Notes under the pieces: model-generated
Database searches by the model: none
Told to the model about the DNA's origin: nothing
Seen by the model: only the letters and a program-made list of their open reading frames with translations
Part shown: one piece after another, positions 31,055 through 39,884 of the stretch
How the letters are laid out: every line of letters begins with the position of its first letter
Numbering within the stretch: position 1 is the first letter of the stretch
Assembly: GCA_022824945.1 (NCBI GenBank)
Contig: JAJDYX010000015.1
Span: forward strand, 62,001 to 126,000
Length of the DNA: 64,000 nucleotides
From: Candidatus Latescibacterota bacterium
Lineage (GTDB): Bacteria > Latescibacterota > UBA2968
Reading direction: 5' to 3'
Program-made: the position numbers and the translations under genes

Positions 31055-33027
31055 CATGCCTGCGGATTTTTTTCAGGTCCCTGGTCCAGCACATCTTCCA
31101 CAAAAGCACGCAAAACTTCGGCAGTGCTCCACGCCTGGGCAAAACAACCGCGAGATGCATGGGGCGGGTCGCCATCGAAAATTTCAGAAATATGTCCCAA
31201 GCCCGACGCTTCAACATGCCGCAACAAAGGGCACAACATACGTCTTGCATTAGCGCGAACATCTGCCTCGTCGCTGTGAATGCGAACCCAGGAAGTAATA
31301 AATGGACCCATAAGCCATGCCCAAACCGTCCCCTGATGATACGCGCCGTCGCGACTATGCGGATCGCCGCCATAAGTTCCCCTGTATGCTGCATCGGAGG
31401 GTGATAGACTTCGCAAACCGCAAGGCGTGAGCAACTCGCGTTCGACCACATCGAGAATACTGCGTTCACGCGCGACATCGAGCAGGCGATGTGGCAGGCT
31501 GAGGGCAAAAATCTGATTCGGGCGAATCGCCGCATCCGGCTCCGCATCGGTCAGACAATCGTACAAACATCCGGCATTGGGATTCCAAAATGCATCGGCA
31601 AAGCGCGCGGCTGTTCTTTCAGCCAGACCAGCGTATTCGGCACTGCGCCTGGATTCGCCATATCTATCAGCCAAATTCCGCATCACACACAGCGCATTGT
31701 ACCACAGCGCATTGACCTCAACGGGTTTGCCCTGCCTCGGGGTAACGACCCAATCTCCCACCTTAGCATCCATCCATGTCAGTTGCACACCGGGTTCCCC
31801 GGCATAGAGCAACCCATCGCAATCCAGATGAATATTATAGCGCGTTCCCCGAACAAAATAGTGGATGATCTCCTGGAGCACCGGCCAGAGAGTTTCCCAC
31901 ACAAAATTATAATCATCTGTGTACGCCAAAAAGCGATCTACTGCATAGACATACCACAGGGTAGCATCCACACTATTGTACTCGGGCACATCGCCGTAAT
32001 CGGGAAATCGGTTTGGAATCATCCCCTCGTCGCAAAAATGTGCATAAGCAGCGAGAATATCGCGAGCCTCTTCAAATCGCCCGGGCACCAGCGCGAGACC
32101 GGGCAGAGCGATCATTGTATCGCGCCCCCAATCCGTAAACCAGGGATAACCCGCGATAATAGTAGCGCGTGCGTCGCTGCGTTTGACGAGAAAAGCATCT
32201 GCACTCAAACTGAGACCAGTGCATTTGGGAACTGATTGAACAATTTTATTTCTGCGATCTATCTCAGCCTGCCGAAGCGCATTCACCTCATCACAAGTAC
32301 CGCGTTCAAGGCTGACCAGCAAGTGCGCGGATTCACCCGCTTTGAGATCAAAGGTAAATTCTCCGGGACAATACAGGTCTTCCCGATTATCGAGACCGCG
32401 ATAGGCCTCAACGGCATATTCAAAATTGTAATACCAATCGCCACGCGCTTGAAATTCTCCATTATGCGCGATATACAAAGGCGGAAATTCTGAATAAGGC
32501 TGAAAACGCATCAAACCATCACAAATATCGACATCGCCATTGGGCATATCATTCTGGCGCGTCAGGTGATGATAATCTCGGAAAGCCGCGAGCGGACGCA
32601 ACGCGAGCATAACGGAACGATCAAAGGGACCGTAAGTAACCACAGTAGCATTTTGACCATATACCATAAAAACTTGCTTCTCAAAACACAAATCGCCGAC
32701 ACAATAGGTAAATATGGGAAAGGGATCCAGGCGGACGTGTTCGAGATGGGTATAACCGTGTGGGTGAATTGCGCCAGCGTAGCAATTGCTACTCAGTTCA
32801 AAAGACCCCACACCGGACGCAATGAGCGTCTCTTCAAATTTGGACAGCGAGACAAATCGACCGTGCGACTCATTCTGCGCGGGAATGAGCAAACCGTGGT
32901 ACCGTCGCGTATTCATACCGATAATGGTCGAACACGCAAAACCGCCCATGCCATTGGTCTCAAGCCACTCCCGCCCCATCGCCTGATCGAGGTCTCGGCA
33001 TATTTCTTTTTTGATAAAAACAGCCAT
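31024..33027 (-). CDS. Glycogen debranching enzyme-like amylo-alpha-1,6-glucosidase
   Basis: A 667-residue protein with both domains of the bacterial debranching family. The N-terminal sandwich has EWLETNGMGGFACSTIIGMNTRRYHGLL near 20-47 (split here only by family spacing). The C-terminal (alpha/alpha)6 barrel has IAGYPWFTDWGRDTMI near 315-330, where the Asp and Glu chemistry of GH133 resides, and NALWYNAL and HSRDGAYHQGTVWAW later. It should hydrolyse alpha-1,6 branches of glycogen-like glucans. The start MAVFIKKE at 33027 follows family alignment; the open frame to 33186 overlaps the divergent promoter. The C-terminal tail comes from a dispersed repeat. Confidence 0.9.
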   Translation of the reverse strand: MAVFIKKEICRDLDQAMGREWLETNGMGGFACSTIIGMNTRRYHGLLIPAQNESHGRFVSLSKFEETLIASGVGSFELSSNCYAGAIHPHGYTHLEHVRLDPFPIFTYCVGDLCFEKQVFMVYGQNATVVTYGPFDRSVMLALRPLAAFRDYHHLTRQNDMPNGDVDICDGLMRFQPYSEFPPLYIAHNGEFQARGDWYYNFEYAVEAYRGLDNREDLYCPGEFTFDLKAGESAHLLVSLERGTCDEVNALRQAEIDRRNKIVQSVPKCTGLSLSADAFLVKRSDARATIIAGYPWFTDWGRDTMIALPGLALVPGRFEEARDILAAYAHFCDEGMIPNRFPDYGDVPEYNSVDATLWYVYAVDRFLAYTDDYNFVWETLWPVLQEIIHYFVRGTRYNIHLDCDGLLYAGEPGVQLTWMDAKVGDWVVTPRQGKPVEVNALWYNALCVMRNLADRYGESRRSAEYAGLAERTAARFADAFWNPNAGCLYDCLTDAEPDAAIRPNQIFALSLPHRLLDVARERSILDVVERELLTPCGLRSLSPSDAAYRGTYGGDPHSRDGAYHQGTVWAWLMGPFITSWVRIHSDEADVRANARRMLCPLLRHVEASGLGHISEIFDGDPPHASRGCFAQAWSTAEVLRAFVEDVLDQGPEKNPQACPCENRDGRR

Positions 33028-33066
33028 AATCCGCTTCCATTCACCGAATGGAATATTCCCTCCTCC

Positions 33067-33095
33067 TTGACACCGGGCAATTTTGTGTCTATAAA
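33067..33095 (+). promoter_or_regulatory. Strong sigma-70 type promoter of the DNA methyltransferase
   Basis: TTGACA (33067-33072) and TATAAA (33090-33095) are separated by exactly 17 bases. The expected start of transcription, near 33102, nearly coincides with the first ATG at 33104, so translation begins either leaderless there or at ATG 33131. Confidence 0.7.
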
Positions 33096-33103
33096 TATTT
33101 GTG

Positions 33104-34384
33104 ATGAACTTTTCTATAAAGAATCCATATATGACTGCGAAACAACTGACATTAGTGATAGAATCCTCTGCATCTGACTGCCTCAAACGGGAACTGGCGG
33201 ACTTCAGTGCATTTGGTAAAAATACAATTGTAACCTCTACGGAAACAGAGCCATTTCGCCTTGAAACTTACGTAAACGAATTTTGGACCGCCAAACAAAG
33301 AGCAGCCAATGCACTCCACGAAATATCATATCGAGCGTGCTTCAAGCCCCAACTCCCCAGATTCTTTATCGAAAGATTAACCACACCGGGCGACGCAGTC
33401 TATGACCCTTTTGCCGGACGGGGCACTACACTCATCGAATCCGCTCTTTTAGGACGTGTTCCCGTGGGATGCGACATTAATCCATTGAGTTCCATTATGA
33501 CGCTTCCCCGCCTGAATCCTCCCACAACCGAACAAGTCGCCAATAGGCTATCCCATATAGAACTCGAAGATGTCGATGAATATCCAGAAGAATTACTGAC
33601 CTTCTATCACCCGGAAACCCTAAAGCAAATTTGCGCCTTAAAAAAATATCTTAAAGAAAAAGAACAAAACGGAGGATCTGATCAAGTTGATCAATGGATT
33701 CGCCTGGTCGCACTGAGTAGATTGACGGGTCACTCATCCGGGTTTTTCTCGGTTTATACCCTACCCCCCAACCAGGCGGTCTCCGTTGATTCGCAAAAAA
33801 AAATCAACCAGAAGAGAAATCAAGAACCGCCATTGCGAGATGTCAAAAACCTTATCCTCAAAAAAACGCGCGACCTTTTGAAACACTGCGACGATCAAAC
33901 TCGGCATACCCTGACAGGCGTCTTCCCCCAAGCGCAGTTCCTCACACAACCCTCACATAGCGTTCCCGAAATCGCATCCAACTCCATCTCCCTTGTCGTA
34001 ACCTCTCCGCCGTTTCTCGATGTCGTCAACTACGCGCAGGACAACTGGTTGAGATGCTGGTTTTGCGACATAGACCCCGCAACTGTACCCATCACCATGG
34101 CGAGAATAGTCGAACAGTGGCAACGCGAAATGACAAAGGTCTTTTTGGAATTAGAGCGCATTTTGAAACCCGGTGGACACATCGCCTTTGAAGTCGGTGA
34201 AGTCAGACACGGCAAAATAAAACTCGAAGAAGCGGTTATCCCGTGTGGCATCGAAGCCGGACTTATGCCATTGCTCGTCTTAATCAACGATCAAAAATTC
34301 ACCAAAACCGCCAATGTTTGGGGTGTCGATAATTTAAAAAAAGGGACAAACACAAATCGCATCGTCGTGTTTAAAAAAGAATAA
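33104..34384 (+). CDS. DNA (amino)methyltransferase, solitary
   Basis: A 426-residue SAM-dependent DNA methyltransferase of the N4-cytosine/N6-adenine type. Motif I is DPFAGRGTTLIES near residues 100-112 and the catalytic motif IV is TSPPFLDVVNY near 303-313, so the order is I then IV. A target-recognition region of about 190 residues lies between. LKPGGHIAFEVGEV near 354-367 is another family block. No restriction endonuclease or specificity gene is adjacent, so it is probably an orphan regulatory methyltransferase or a restriction-modification relic. ATG 33104 or 33131 may start it. Codon use is slightly more AT-rich than its neighbours. Confidence 0.8.
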   Translation: MNFSIKNPYMTAKQLTLVIESSASDCLKRELADFSAFGKNTIVTSTETEPFRLETYVNEFWTAKQRAANALHEISYRACFKPQLPRFFIERLTTPGDAVYDPFAGRGTTLIESALLGRVPVGCDINPLSSIMTLPRLNPPTTEQVANRLSHIELEDVDEYPEELLTFYHPETLKQICALKKYLKEKEQNGGSDQVDQWIRLVALSRLTGHSSGFFSVYTLPPNQAVSVDSQKKINQKRNQEPPLRDVKNLILKKTRDLLKHCDDQTRHTLTGVFPQAQFLTQPSHSVPEIASNSISLVVTSPPFLDVVNYAQDNWLRCWFCDIDPATVPITMARIVEQWQREMTKVFLELERILKPGGHIAFEVGEVRHGKIKLEEAVIPCGIEAGLMPLLVLINDQKFTKTANVWGVDNLKKGTNTNRIVVFKKE

Positions 34385-34401
34385 TTGAACGTTTTACTTT
34401 T

Positions 34402-35607
34402 TCATTCAAACTGTTTTTTGCTCTGATTACACGCCTTGCCCTTGCCGCGGATAATATCTTCCCGTTGCCATAGCTCAACAGTACGACCAATCGCATCGCC
34501 CTCGCCGAGATGTTGTATCTGTGACCTGGTGAACCAGTCGCAGTCTCCATTTGCCAGCGCATCGGCATCTATATTTTCATCCGAAAAGCCATAAACGCGA
34601 CAAATACCCTCTTCCTCTTCGACATCTTCGATATAGGACATCCACGGCACCTCCAACCCGAGTTGCGTCCTGGTAAGTTCTTGCAAAGAGCCGACACGCG
34701 CGCCGACATCCCAACCGACCAGATCCTCCTCTTCCCATCCCTCGCCACCCGGCAACGCCCAACAATTCGTCTCATCATCGCGTCGCAGCAAGAACCTCGG
34801 CTCTCCACCGTCCGGGTACTCGATAAGCAAACGGGTCGTCTCAATCGGCTTGTCAAAACACACGGGAATAAGCCGTTTTCCATCATCGCTCAAAGCCTCA
34901 AAAGCGGCGGGATTATACGGATAATATCCCGCAGCAGGCGGCGCATTTGCCGCACAATACTTATTAAAAATACCGCAACGATCTTCTGTACTCGTACCAG
35001 CAGGAGCTTCATGCCAGACATGCTCGTTGACAATCAGCAAATCCCCCGCTTTAAGCTCTGGATCAATAAAATCCGGCAATTGGCTCCTATCGGGCCGATT
35101 GACATCTAAAATATGTGCATCCTCGTCAATCACCCGCGTCAGCTTGTGCGATTTCGGCGACACCAGAAAAGGACCGTACACCGGATCAAAATCAGTCAGC
35201 GGAATAATGGCAAACACCCAGTTCATCGACGAACCCACGGGGCGCCACCGCTTGTAATCGCAGTGGGCACCGCCCCCCTTATCGCCCGGCGTTCGCAAAT
35301 ACGCGACAAAAGCCGTCAAATGCGCAGGTTGACCCAGCACGGACTCTACCGCACCAATAACCGTCGGATGCTCGGAAATCGAAGTAAGTCCCGGTTCTGA
35401 TAGTCTGTTGCCACTCACCGTGTACTTCGCTGGCTCGGGATACGAAAGCTTTGGTGGATACGCACCGCGCTTGACCTTTTCTTGCACAACACGGCGAAGG
35501 TCATTCGCTTCAGTCGCGGATAACATATTGCGAATAATCAGATAACCATCCTCATGATAATCCGCAATCTGTTGCTCACTAAGAGATGGGGTAATCGGCA
35601 TGGTCAT
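34402..35607 (-). CDS. PhyH dioxygenase fused to a degenerate Nudix-like domain
   Basis: A 401-residue fusion. Residues about 1-255 are a phytanoyl-CoA dioxygenase domain with DYHEDGYLIIRNML, iron ligands in GAHCDYKRW (H-x-D) and NEHVWHEAP, all intact. Residues about 260-390 resemble a Nudix fold: LLIEYPDGGEPRFLLRR, CWALPGGEGWEEED and QELTRTQLGL, where the Nudix box R-E-x-x-E-E is replaced by Q-E-L-T-R-T. The second domain may bind rather than hydrolyse a nucleotide. The ATG at 35607 has AAAGGAG upstream. It follows the thioredoxin-like gene by 91 bases. The substrate is unknown. Confidence 0.75.
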   Translation of the reverse strand: MTMPITPSLSEQQIADYHEDGYLIIRNMLSATEANDLRRVVQEKVKRGAYPPKLSYPEPAKYTVSGNRLSEPGLTSISEHPTVIGAVESVLGQPAHLTAFVAYLRTPGDKGGGAHCDYKRWRPVGSSMNWVFAIIPLTDFDPVYGPFLVSPKSHKLTRVIDEDAHILDVNRPDRSQLPDFIDPELKAGDLLIVNEHVWHEAPAGTSTEDRCGIFNKYCAANAPPAAGYYPYNPAAFEALSDDGKRLIPVCFDKPIETTRLLIEYPDGGEPRFLLRRDDETNCWALPGGEGWEEEDLVGWDVGARVGSLQELTRTQLGLEVPWMSYIEDVEEEEGICRVYGFSDENIDADALANGDCDWFTRSQIQHLGEGDAIGRTVELWQREDIIRGKGKACNQSKKQFE

Positions 35608-35698
35608 AATGAGAACTCCTTTCAACAGATATTTCAATCATGAACACCAAAGCCCCTTCCAGACGAAGAGGCTTTGTCGCACTTTGATACAATCAGTT

Positions 35699-36310
35699 CT
35701 ATGAGTCTTCGTTGAACTTGATACTACAACCGAGGGCTTTGGTCTCGGATATTGAAATCGCTTCTCCTGCCAACAATGCATCGAGCGCATCTTTGAGATA
35801 AGCCGCTTCCACAGCATTGGCATCCGAAGCATTATCGTCAATCGCGCCATGATACGCGAGCTTACCTTTATCATTAAAAAGAAAAATTTCTGGCGTACGG
35901 CTGGCACCAAAAGCGCGGGCGACCTGGGATGCGGGATCGACCACATAGGGAAACTCGTAAGATAGCGCTTTGGCACGGGCGACCATCTCGTCAAAACCAT
36001 CTTCTGCAGCGCGTTTGGGATCATTGGGATTAATCACAATCACACCAAAGCCTCTGCCGCGATACGCATTGCCAATACTGGCTACGCGGCTTTCCCATTT
36101 GACGGCCCACGGGCAGGAATTACACGAAAAAATAACCAGAGTACCCTTCTCGCCCTGCACGCTCTCCAGAGTGTACATCTTACCATCTGTGCCCTTCATC
36201 TCCAGGTCAGCTGCCGGTGCTTCTGCGCCCAATGCGAGGGTTTCGCTTTTGCTCGCCTCAGCATTGAAACCCATCGCTGCAACAAGTGCAATGGCTAATA
36301 ATTTACGCAT
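35699..36310 (-). CDS. Exported thioredoxin-fold protein (redoxin/AhpC-TSA type)
   Basis: A 203-residue protein. A Sec signal peptide (MRKLLAIALVAAMGFNAEA) is followed by a redoxin domain from about residue 27. FSCNSCPWAVKWE near 62-74 contains a C-x-x-C pair, and TPEIFLFNDKGKLAYHG near 135-151 has the cis-Pro that marks the thioredoxin fold. It probably acts in the periplasm as a thiol oxidoreductase or peroxiredoxin-like protein. ATG 36310 is chosen for the signal peptide and AGGAGGATT site. It lies 75 bases downstream of the TlpA-like lipoprotein gene and probably shares its transcript. Confidence 0.85.
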   Translation of the reverse strand: MRKLLAIALVAAMGFNAEASKSETLALGAEAPAADLEMKGTDGKMYTLESVQGEKGTLVIFSCNSCPWAVKWESRVASIGNAYRGRGFGVIVINPNDPKRAAEDGFDEMVARAKALSYEFPYVVDPASQVARAFGASRTPEIFLFNDKGKLAYHGAIDDNASDANAVEAAYLKDALDALLAGEAISISETKALGCSIKFNEDS

Positions 36311-36385
36311 AGAATCCTCCTGATATTTGGTGGTATGAGAGTATCTATAGTCTGAATGTCGGATAGACACGCTCCAAAGTATCCC

Positions 36386-36898
36386 TTAACCGCCCTTCAT
36401 CAATACATCGCGTATTTTCGCTTCAAATTGTTCGCGCGAGGTCTTCCCGAGCCAAAAATGGCGTTTATTGCCCTCGCTATCGTATAGCCAGGTAGCGGGT
36501 ATCGCACCCCACCAATCGGGGTCTAATGTATTGATAAACGCCCCATCGCTCTTCAATTTGATATAGCTTGGAAAGTCAACACCATGCGCTTTGAGAAAGG
36601 CAACTGCGCCATCGGCCTGGCTTTCAGAATCAGCAGAAATAAAGACGATCTTTAAACCCTGATCTTTGTACTGATTATAAACAGCCATCAAATCGGGAAA
36701 CTCTTCAACACATGGGGGGCACCACGTTGCCCATACATTGACGAGAACGACCCTGGCATCGACTTCTTTGACATGCTTTAGAATCTCCTCTGCCGTAGCG
36801 GGAATGAGATACTGGTCAGTACTCGATGCGCGATCTGTTTTGGGTGCGTCGCAACTCAAAAAAAGAAGAACAATAAAAACAAATATATGACGTTGCAA
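36386..36898 (-). CDS. TlpA-like thioredoxin lipoprotein, TTG start
   Basis: A 170-residue TlpA/ResA-like protein. It begins with a short basic segment and a hydrophobic stretch ending LLFLSC, a probable lipobox with Cys as the lipid site. The thioredoxin domain has WATWCPPCVEEFP (C-x-x-C) and a later cis-Pro in IPATWLY. It would reduce disulfides at the outer face of the inner membrane or in the periplasm. The TTG at 36898 is chosen because GGAGG lies 6 bases upstream and it gives a complete signal sequence; ATGs further upstream overlap purE and yield no signal peptide. It begins 16 bases after the purE stop. Confidence 0.75.
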   Translation of the reverse strand: MQRHIFVFIVLLFLSCDAPKTDRASSTDQYLIPATAEEILKHVKEVDARVVLVNVWATWCPPCVEEFPDLMAVYNQYKDQGLKIVFISADSESQADGAVAFLKAHGVDFPSYIKLKSDGAFINTLDPDWWGAIPATWLYDSEGNKRHFWLGKTSREQFEAKIRDVLMKGG

Positions 36899-36914
36899 AA
36901 AAGACCTCCGTGTA

Positions 36915-37370
36915 TTATCCACCCAGAGCATCTTTATAGGCTTGCAGGCGCTCTTGTATGCCCTCGTCTGAAAGCGCGAGAATTTGCGCTGCCAGCACAG
37001 CGGCATTGCGCGCATTGTCAATACCCACAGTCGCAACGGGAACCCCCGGAGGCATCTGAACAATAGCGTATAACGCATCAATGCCGTTGAGCGCACCCGA
37101 AGCGCATGGAACGCCAACAACTGGCAAAGTCGTATGCGCGGCAATCACACCGGGCAGCGCTGCGGCCAATCCAGCACCCGCAATAATCACCTTCAGACCA
37201 CGCGCTTTTGCCGTACTGGCGTATTCAGCGGTACGCTCGGGATTGCGATGGGCGGAACATACAATCATATCGTAGGGAATCTGGAGTTCGTCGAGAATGG
37301 CGCAGCCTTTTTGCATCGTGGGTTCATCCGATGAACTGCCCATAATAATGCCAACAACTGGATCTGCCAT
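36915..37370 (-). CDS. purE: N5-carboxyaminoimidazole ribonucleotide mutase
   Basis: A 151-residue class I PurE catalysing N5-CAIR to CAIR in purine synthesis. The signature VGIIMGSSSDEPTM is at residues 5-18, VCSAHRNPERT at about 36-46 contains the catalytic His, and GAGLAAALPGVIAAHT near 64-79 and GVPCASGALNG complete the site. Length is typical. No purK is adjacent. An AGGAGATTTTT site precedes the ATG. It follows a Gfo/Idh gene by 27 bases, within a run that also contains purD and pyrH. Confidence 0.95.
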   Translation of the reverse strand: MADPVVGIIMGSSSDEPTMQKGCAILDELQIPYDMIVCSAHRNPERTAEYASTAKARGLKVIIAGAGLAAALPGVIAAHTTLPVVGVPCASGALNGIDALYAIVQMPPGVPVATVGIDNARNAAVLAAQILALSDEGIQERLQAYKDALGG

Positions 37371-37397
37371 AAAAATCTCCTTTGGTAATTAGCTATT

Positions 37398-38495
37398 TCA
37401 CTGATTCAACCGGCGCACTCGCGCAGGTGTGTGGTCAGCCTGTGTCTCGCTGGAAAAAATTTTGAGCGACCTGTCCCCAATGGGCAGGTCAATACGGGCA
37501 CCGCCACGGCGATGGGATTCCCGCAGAGCAATAGCAACCTCGAGAGCAGCGCGACCATCGGCTCCCGAGCAACGCGGCGGTCGGTTGTTCTCCATTGCGT
37601 CAATCAGATCATCAACAGTGGTAATACCCTGGCCTACGGGACGCGCTGGTTGCGGAAAAGGAGACCTGGCGGGAATACCCCGGTTCCCCAGGCCGCCCGA
37701 AACCCTCTGGAAAAACTCAAACTCAAGCGCATCCGATAAGGTGCGCACCCTACCCTGTGTCCCAATAATATCAAACTCCCACGAAGCAACACCGGTCGTT
37801 GTCCCGCGAAGATACGCCCGAACGCCATTGTCAAAAGCGAGATATCCATTGCCCATCAGATCATCATCAGATGCGGCTTCCTCATCCGACGCCATCTCTC
37901 CAAAAACCCATGAAACATCCCCACCTGCGAGATAGCGAATCGTATCAATCGCGTGACTGCCATTGTGCGACAAGCCACACTGGGCATAAGCTGTAATCTG
38001 GAGAATATCGCCGAGATCTCCAGCTTCAATCATGCGGCGGGCTTCACTGAAATAGGGATTGTAACGGCGCGAGCAATACACAGCGATGGGAACGCCATTT
38101 TCCCTACAAGCATTGACCATAGCATCGGCTTCTTCAAGGCTAAAAGCAATCGGTTTTTCCACCCATAAAGCTTTAACACCGGCTTCAACAGCGTCCAGCA
38201 CAATTTGCGGACGGTAACGCGCTGTAGTGGTCACACTGACGATATCGGGTCTTGCTTTTTCCAGCAAATCGCGATGATTGGCATACAACTGATCGCTACC
38301 AAGCCCCCACCGCTCGCCAAACAGTACGCGCTGCTCATCGTGGGGATCAGCGCCAGCAATAAGATCGGTTTGCGGATGTGCGCAATAGGTGGGACCATGG
38401 CAATAGGGCAAGAAAATAGACCCGCCCTGCGTGATCTCATCGTCAAATGTACTGCCCATACGCCCCAGACCAATAACCGCTGCTTTATAAGACAT
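37398..38495 (-). CDS. Gfo/Idh/MocA family oxidoreductase
   Basis: A 365-residue NAD(P)-binding oxidoreductase. VIGLGRMGSTFDDE at residues 7-20 is the dinucleotide loop with the same unusual extension as in the protein at 12890-13945. LWVEKPIAFSLEEA near 113-126 is the EKP motif. An AIDTIRYLAGGDVSW segment near 180-194 fits the substrate domain. It probably acts on a sugar or inositol-like compound. The gene lies between purE (27 bases downstream) and purD (115 bases upstream), an odd place for a sugar dehydrogenase. The C-terminus is arginine-rich (ARVRRLNQ). Confidence 0.85.
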   Translation of the reverse strand: MSYKAAVIGLGRMGSTFDDEITQGGSIFLPYCHGPTYCAHPQTDLIAGADPHDEQRVLFGERWGLGSDQLYANHRDLLEKARPDIVSVTTTARYRPQIVLDAVEAGVKALWVEKPIAFSLEEADAMVNACRENGVPIAVYCSRRYNPYFSEARRMIEAGDLGDILQITAYAQCGLSHNGSHAIDTIRYLAGGDVSWVFGEMASDEEAASDDDLMGNGYLAFDNGVRAYLRGTTTGVASWEFDIIGTQGRVRTLSDALEFEFFQRVSGGLGNRGIPARSPFPQPARPVGQGITTVDDLIDAMENNRPPRCSGADGRAALEVAIALRESHRRGGARIDLPIGDRSLKIFSSETQADHTPARVRRLNQ

Positions 38496-38609
38496 CGTAT
38501 GCCTCCAGAAATGTCTGGTTATTTTATTTAAAAAATATACGCGTTATAACGCTTAACCGCCAAATTGGTTGACAAAGATCAGAAGATCTCCATCGTTAAG
38601 AGTGGTGGC

Positions 38610-39884
38610 TCATACATCTGTCAAAGCGCGATGCCCAATATCCCGTCGGAAATAAGCGTTGTCAAAATCAATTTTGCCCACTGCTTCATAAGCGCGATCA
38701 ATAGAAGATTTGATCGTATCGCCGATTGCAGTAACGCCGATAACGCGCCCGCCATTGGTGACGAGTTGCCCGTCTTTGCGCGCCGTACCAGCGTGAAAAA
38801 CGATCACATCGCCTGGTGCCTCAGCGCGATCAATACCAGAAATGGGGAAATCTGTATCGTATGCTTCGGGATACCCTCCCGAAGCCATAACCACGCAAGT
38901 CGCCGCGCGATCGTCGAGCTCAATATCGAGATCCGCCACCGAACCATTGCACACAGCCTCAATTATATCTACGAAATCGGTTTTGATCAATGGGAGAACC
39001 ACCTGAGTTTCCGGATCGCCCATGCGGCAGTTAAATTCAATTACTTTGGGACCATCAGCAGTGACAATAATACCACCGTAGAGAATGCCTGTGTATGGAC
39101 GATCCTCCTGTGCCAGGGCATGTACCGTGCGTTTCATAATACGCTGAACAATATCGTCAAAAAGTTCCGGCGTAATAATCGGAGCAGGGGCATACGCGCC
39201 CATACCGCCCGTATTGAGACCCACATCGCCTTCACCAATCGTCTTGTGGTCTTGCGAAGGCACAACACACACAATATTCTCGCCATCTGAAAAACCAAAT
39301 ATCGACGCTTCTTCTCCCTCGAGCAACTCCATTGCAACCAGCTTATCACCCGATGCACCAAAAGCGCGTTGCACCATCACTTCATCCACGGTTTTATACG
39401 AATCTTGCAGAGTCTCACAATAAATCGCCCCTTTGCCCGCAGCGAGACCACTCACTTTGAGATAGAGCGGATGTCGCCATTCCCTGAGCCGTTCTCTGGC
39501 AGTTTCCGCATCCACAAAAGTTTCATAAGCACCTGTTGGAATATCGTATTTGTGCATAAGTTCAAGCGCGAAATCTTTATCCGCTTCAATTTGCGCCGCT
39601 GCCTGTGTCGGACCAAAAACCGCGAGCCCCCGTTCTGCAAAAATATCGACAATACCATCTGCAAGAGGAGCTTCGGGACCAATAACCGAAATATCTATGC
39701 CCTCTCGTTGTACAAAATCTGCCAGACCATTGAGATCGCTATCCGAAATATCAACACATTCGGCATATTGCGCCATACCCGGGCTTCCGGGTGCTGCATA
39801 TAACCTGGTAATCTTGTTGCTTTGAGCGAGCTTCCAGACAAAGGCGTGTTCGCGCCCGCCTCTACCAACAACGAGGAGTTTCAT
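38610..39884 (-). CDS. purD: Phosphoribosylamine-glycine ligase
   Basis: A 424-residue GAR synthetase joining phosphoribosylamine and glycine with ATP. LVVGRGGREHAFVWKL is the N-terminal signature (residues 4-19). LYLKVSGLAAGKGAIYC near 137-153 is the ATP-grasp loop, slightly variant in having S-G-L. NTGGMGAYAPAPI near 225-237 and FNCRMGDPETQ near 285-295 (the family hallmark) are intact. Length is normal. The ATG overlaps the pyrH stop in ATGA, so purD is translationally coupled to pyrH upstream. Confidence 0.95.
   Translation of the reverse strand: MKLLVVGRGGREHAFVWKLAQSNKITRLYAAPGSPGMAQYAECVDISDSDLNGLADFVQREGIDISVIGPEAPLADGIVDIFAERGLAVFGPTQAAAQIEADKDFALELMHKYDIPTGAYETFVDAETARERLREWRHPLYLKVSGLAAGKGAIYCETLQDSYKTVDEVMVQRAFGASGDKLVAMELLEGEEASIFGFSDGENIVCVVPSQDHKTIGEGDVGLNTGGMGAYAPAPIITPELFDDIVQRIMKRTVHALAQEDRPYTGILYGGIIVTADGPKVIEFNCRMGDPETQVVLPLIKTDFVDIIEAVCNGSVADLDIELDDRAATCVVMASGGYPEAYDTDFPISGIDRAEAPGDVIVFHAGTARKDGQLVTNGGRVIGVTAIGDTIKSSIDRAYEAVGKIDFDNAYFRRDIGHRALTDV

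Noticed and set aside
35649-35675. Hairpin between the thioredoxin-like and PhyH-Nudix genes as a terminator
   Set aside because: The 10-base stem has one mismatch and no T tract on either strand. It may be a repeat or processing signal only.
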